Assembly (NCBI GenBank): GCA_035515795.1 | Contig: DATJAY010000030.1 | Coordinates: forward strand, 1 to 64,000 | DNA from: Candidatus Acidiferrales bacterium | GTDB lineage: Bacteria > Bacteroidota > Ignavibacteria > Kryptoniales > JAKASW01 | Direction: 5' to 3' | Length of the DNA stretch: 64,000 nucleotides | Shown here: positions 63,218-64,000 of the stretch, piece by piece | How positions within the stretch are numbered: the stretch's first letter is position 1 | How the letters are laid out: every line of letters begins with the position of its first letter | The notes under the pieces: model-generated | The model's database searches: none | Told to the model about the DNA's origin: nothing | What the model saw: only the letters and a program-made list of their open reading frames with translations | Program-made: the position numbers and the translations under genes

Positions 63218-63626
63218 GAAAGATGTTGTTTCCGCATTCGACGAAATTATCGAAGGGAAATTTGTATCTCGACGAGTCGTGGACTTGCGCGGCGACGATC
63301 TGAATCATGAGGGGGAAGACTTTGTCCGACCATTCATTCGGCGCCTGAAGTTACACGGGTTCGTAGAGAAGCCCATCAACGAGATCGAATTGCAATTTGA
63401 AGAAAGGGTACCGGCGTTTGTAATAAGAAATTGTAACGCATACTTCGGGTGGGTTTTTATCGAACGATTTACGCAAAAGAAATCGAGGAAGATGTTCGGC
63501 AGCGTGGTACGAAACAAGAAAGGCGATTGGTTGATTCAAGTCTCGCACAACAGCACTGAACCGGTTTATGCCAATTTGAAATTCAAAACGGAAATGGAAA
63601 GCGAAAGGCTGTTTGTGATGGAGTAG
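63207..63626 (+). CDS. Hypothetical cytosolic protein
   Basis: A 139-residue protein that I do not recognise. It has no signal or membrane segment. The body reads VVSAFDEIIEGKFVSRRVVDL, RPFIRRLKLHGFVEKPINEI, YFGWVFIERFTQKKSRKM and DWLIQVSHNSTEPVYANL. The mixed, well-spread composition suggests a real folded protein. Its start overlaps the end of the peroxiredoxin gene, consistent with coupled translation. Function unknown. Confidence 0.65.
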   Translation: MRNEKDVVSAFDEIIEGKFVSRRVVDLRGDDLNHEGEDFVRPFIRRLKLHGFVEKPINEIELQFEERVPAFVIRNCNAYFGWVFIERFTQKKSRKMFGSVVRNKKGDWLIQVSHNSTEPVYANLKFKTEMESERLFVME

Positions 63627-63664
63627 TGCCTTTTAGATCTAGATTTGTGACGGTTCTTGGGAAT

Positions 63665-64000
63665 CTAGCTGCCGACCTTAAAATTTTTTTTCAGTACTTC
63701 GATCATCTCCTCATGTATCAATCCGTTTGAAAGTAGAATATTCTTTTGATAGATACTGTACTTCCCACCGGTGAAATCGGTGACTTTTCCACCGGCTTCT
63801 GCCGTTATCAGGACAGCTGCAGCAGTGTCCCACGGATGCAGATTCACTTCCCAGAATCCGTCCATCCTCCCGGCCGCGACATAACAAATATCGAGCGCTG
63901 CCGAACCCAGGCGTCTGATCGCCTGTGCCTTCAGCAAAAATTCATTGAAGTGCTGAATGCAATTGAACGGATTGTTCTTAATATCGTAAGGAAACCCCGT
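63665..64000 (-). CDS. Inositol monophosphatase family protein, C-terminal part
   Basis: The frame enters from the right edge and ends with TAG at 63665; 111 residues are visible and the N-terminal part is missing. It begins TGFPYDIKNNPFN, the conserved loop of IMPase proteins. The metal/substrate motif HPWDTAAAVLITAEAGGKVTDF follows. These enzymes hydrolyse myo-inositol-1-phosphate or related sugar phosphates (including 3'-phosphoadenosine phosphates). The first catalytic motif lies outside, so activity cannot be fully judged. It is convergent with the hypothetical gene at 63207. Confidence 0.9.
   Translation of the reverse strand, partial: TGFPYDIKNNPFNCIQHFNEFLLKAQAIRRLGSAALDICYVAAGRMDGFWEVNLHPWDTAAAVLITAEAGGKVTDFTGGKYSIYQKNILLSNGLIHEEMIEVLKKNFKVGS

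Noticed and set aside
1-64000. CRISPR array, prophage or insertion sequence
   Set aside because: No regularly spaced repeats, integrase, transposase or phage structural genes were seen.

Overview
The window reads as chromosome of a free-living, Gram-negative bacterium of the Bacteroidetes/Chlorobi superphylum, most likely an Ignavibacteria- or Kryptonia-like lineage. Four large secreted proteins end in a type IX secretion (T9SS) sorting domain, two of them with the YPNPFNPT-type signature common in that group. Lipoproteins with Ig-like or carboxypeptidase-regulatory domains, Omp85-type barrels, LytS/LytTR signalling and a bacterial-type GGGP synthase fit the same picture. TTG and GTG starts are frequent and Shine-Dalgarno sequences are variable. 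No phage, transposase, CRISPR array or rRNA was seen.

Layout. 1-1.1 kb: 5' part of a secreted protein gene, a tRNA-Leu(CAA) and a decayed tRNA-Leu copy 226 bp away. 1.2-9 kb: a DksA-finger/PP2C phosphatase fusion, hisS, a secreted CBM48-esterase, an amino-acid permease and a secreted PIG-L deacetylase. 9-16.5 kb: secreted GH31 glycosidase followed by surface proteins and lipoproteins of unknown role. 16.6-27.2 kb: a long same-strand run of housekeeping genes (tsaD, trpA, chorismate mutase, mltG, membrane protein, ubiX, Ig-like lipoprotein, secG, REC-histidine kinase, short Omp85 protein, rsmE), then ppc. 30.2-32.2 kb (minus strand): a Cys/His-rich periplasmic protein, Fe/Mn superoxide dismutase, an A-type Fe-S carrier and a small hypothetical protein. 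32.4-36.2 kb: a cyclic-2,3-diphosphoglycerate-synthetase-like P-loop protein next to ornithine carbamoyltransferase, then panD, a stand-alone GlmU-type nucleotidyltransferase and a 60-residue protein.

36.6-41 kb: lytic transglycosylase, PAP2 phosphatase, EamA transporter and a secreted M1 aminopeptidase, mostly overlapping or tightly spaced. 41.2-45.4 kb: permease with a cytosolic stress-protein-like tail, a structured intergenic region ahead of 5-formyl-THF cyclo-ligase (possible 6S RNA), and a PspC/LiaF-like membrane pair. 45.6-50.1 kb: a putative barrel protein followed by two LytS-type kinases and a LytTR regulator; the second kinase has lost its ATP-binding signatures. 50.4-54.2 kb: a very large secreted pectinesterase closed by a strong intrinsic terminator. 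54.2-63.6 kb: clpS, alaS, GGGP synthase, phosphoheptose isomerase, pterin dehydratase, pyrE, NUDIX, pyrimidine phosphorylase, TPR protein, peroxiredoxin and a small hypothetical. The window ends inside an inositol-monophosphatase gene on the minus strand.

Functionally, the secreted enzymes (GH31, CE8 pectinesterase, esterase, PIG-L deacetylase, M1 peptidase, possible NodB-type deacetylase) suggest a polymer-degrading heterotroph. The most unusual items are the kinase/pseudokinase/LytTR operon, the 2,3-DPG-synthetase-like/argF pair, the finger-phosphatase fusion, the structured RNA candidate before the folate cyclo-ligase gene, the tRNA-Leu duplicate and a two-copy 15-bp-arm inverted repeat.
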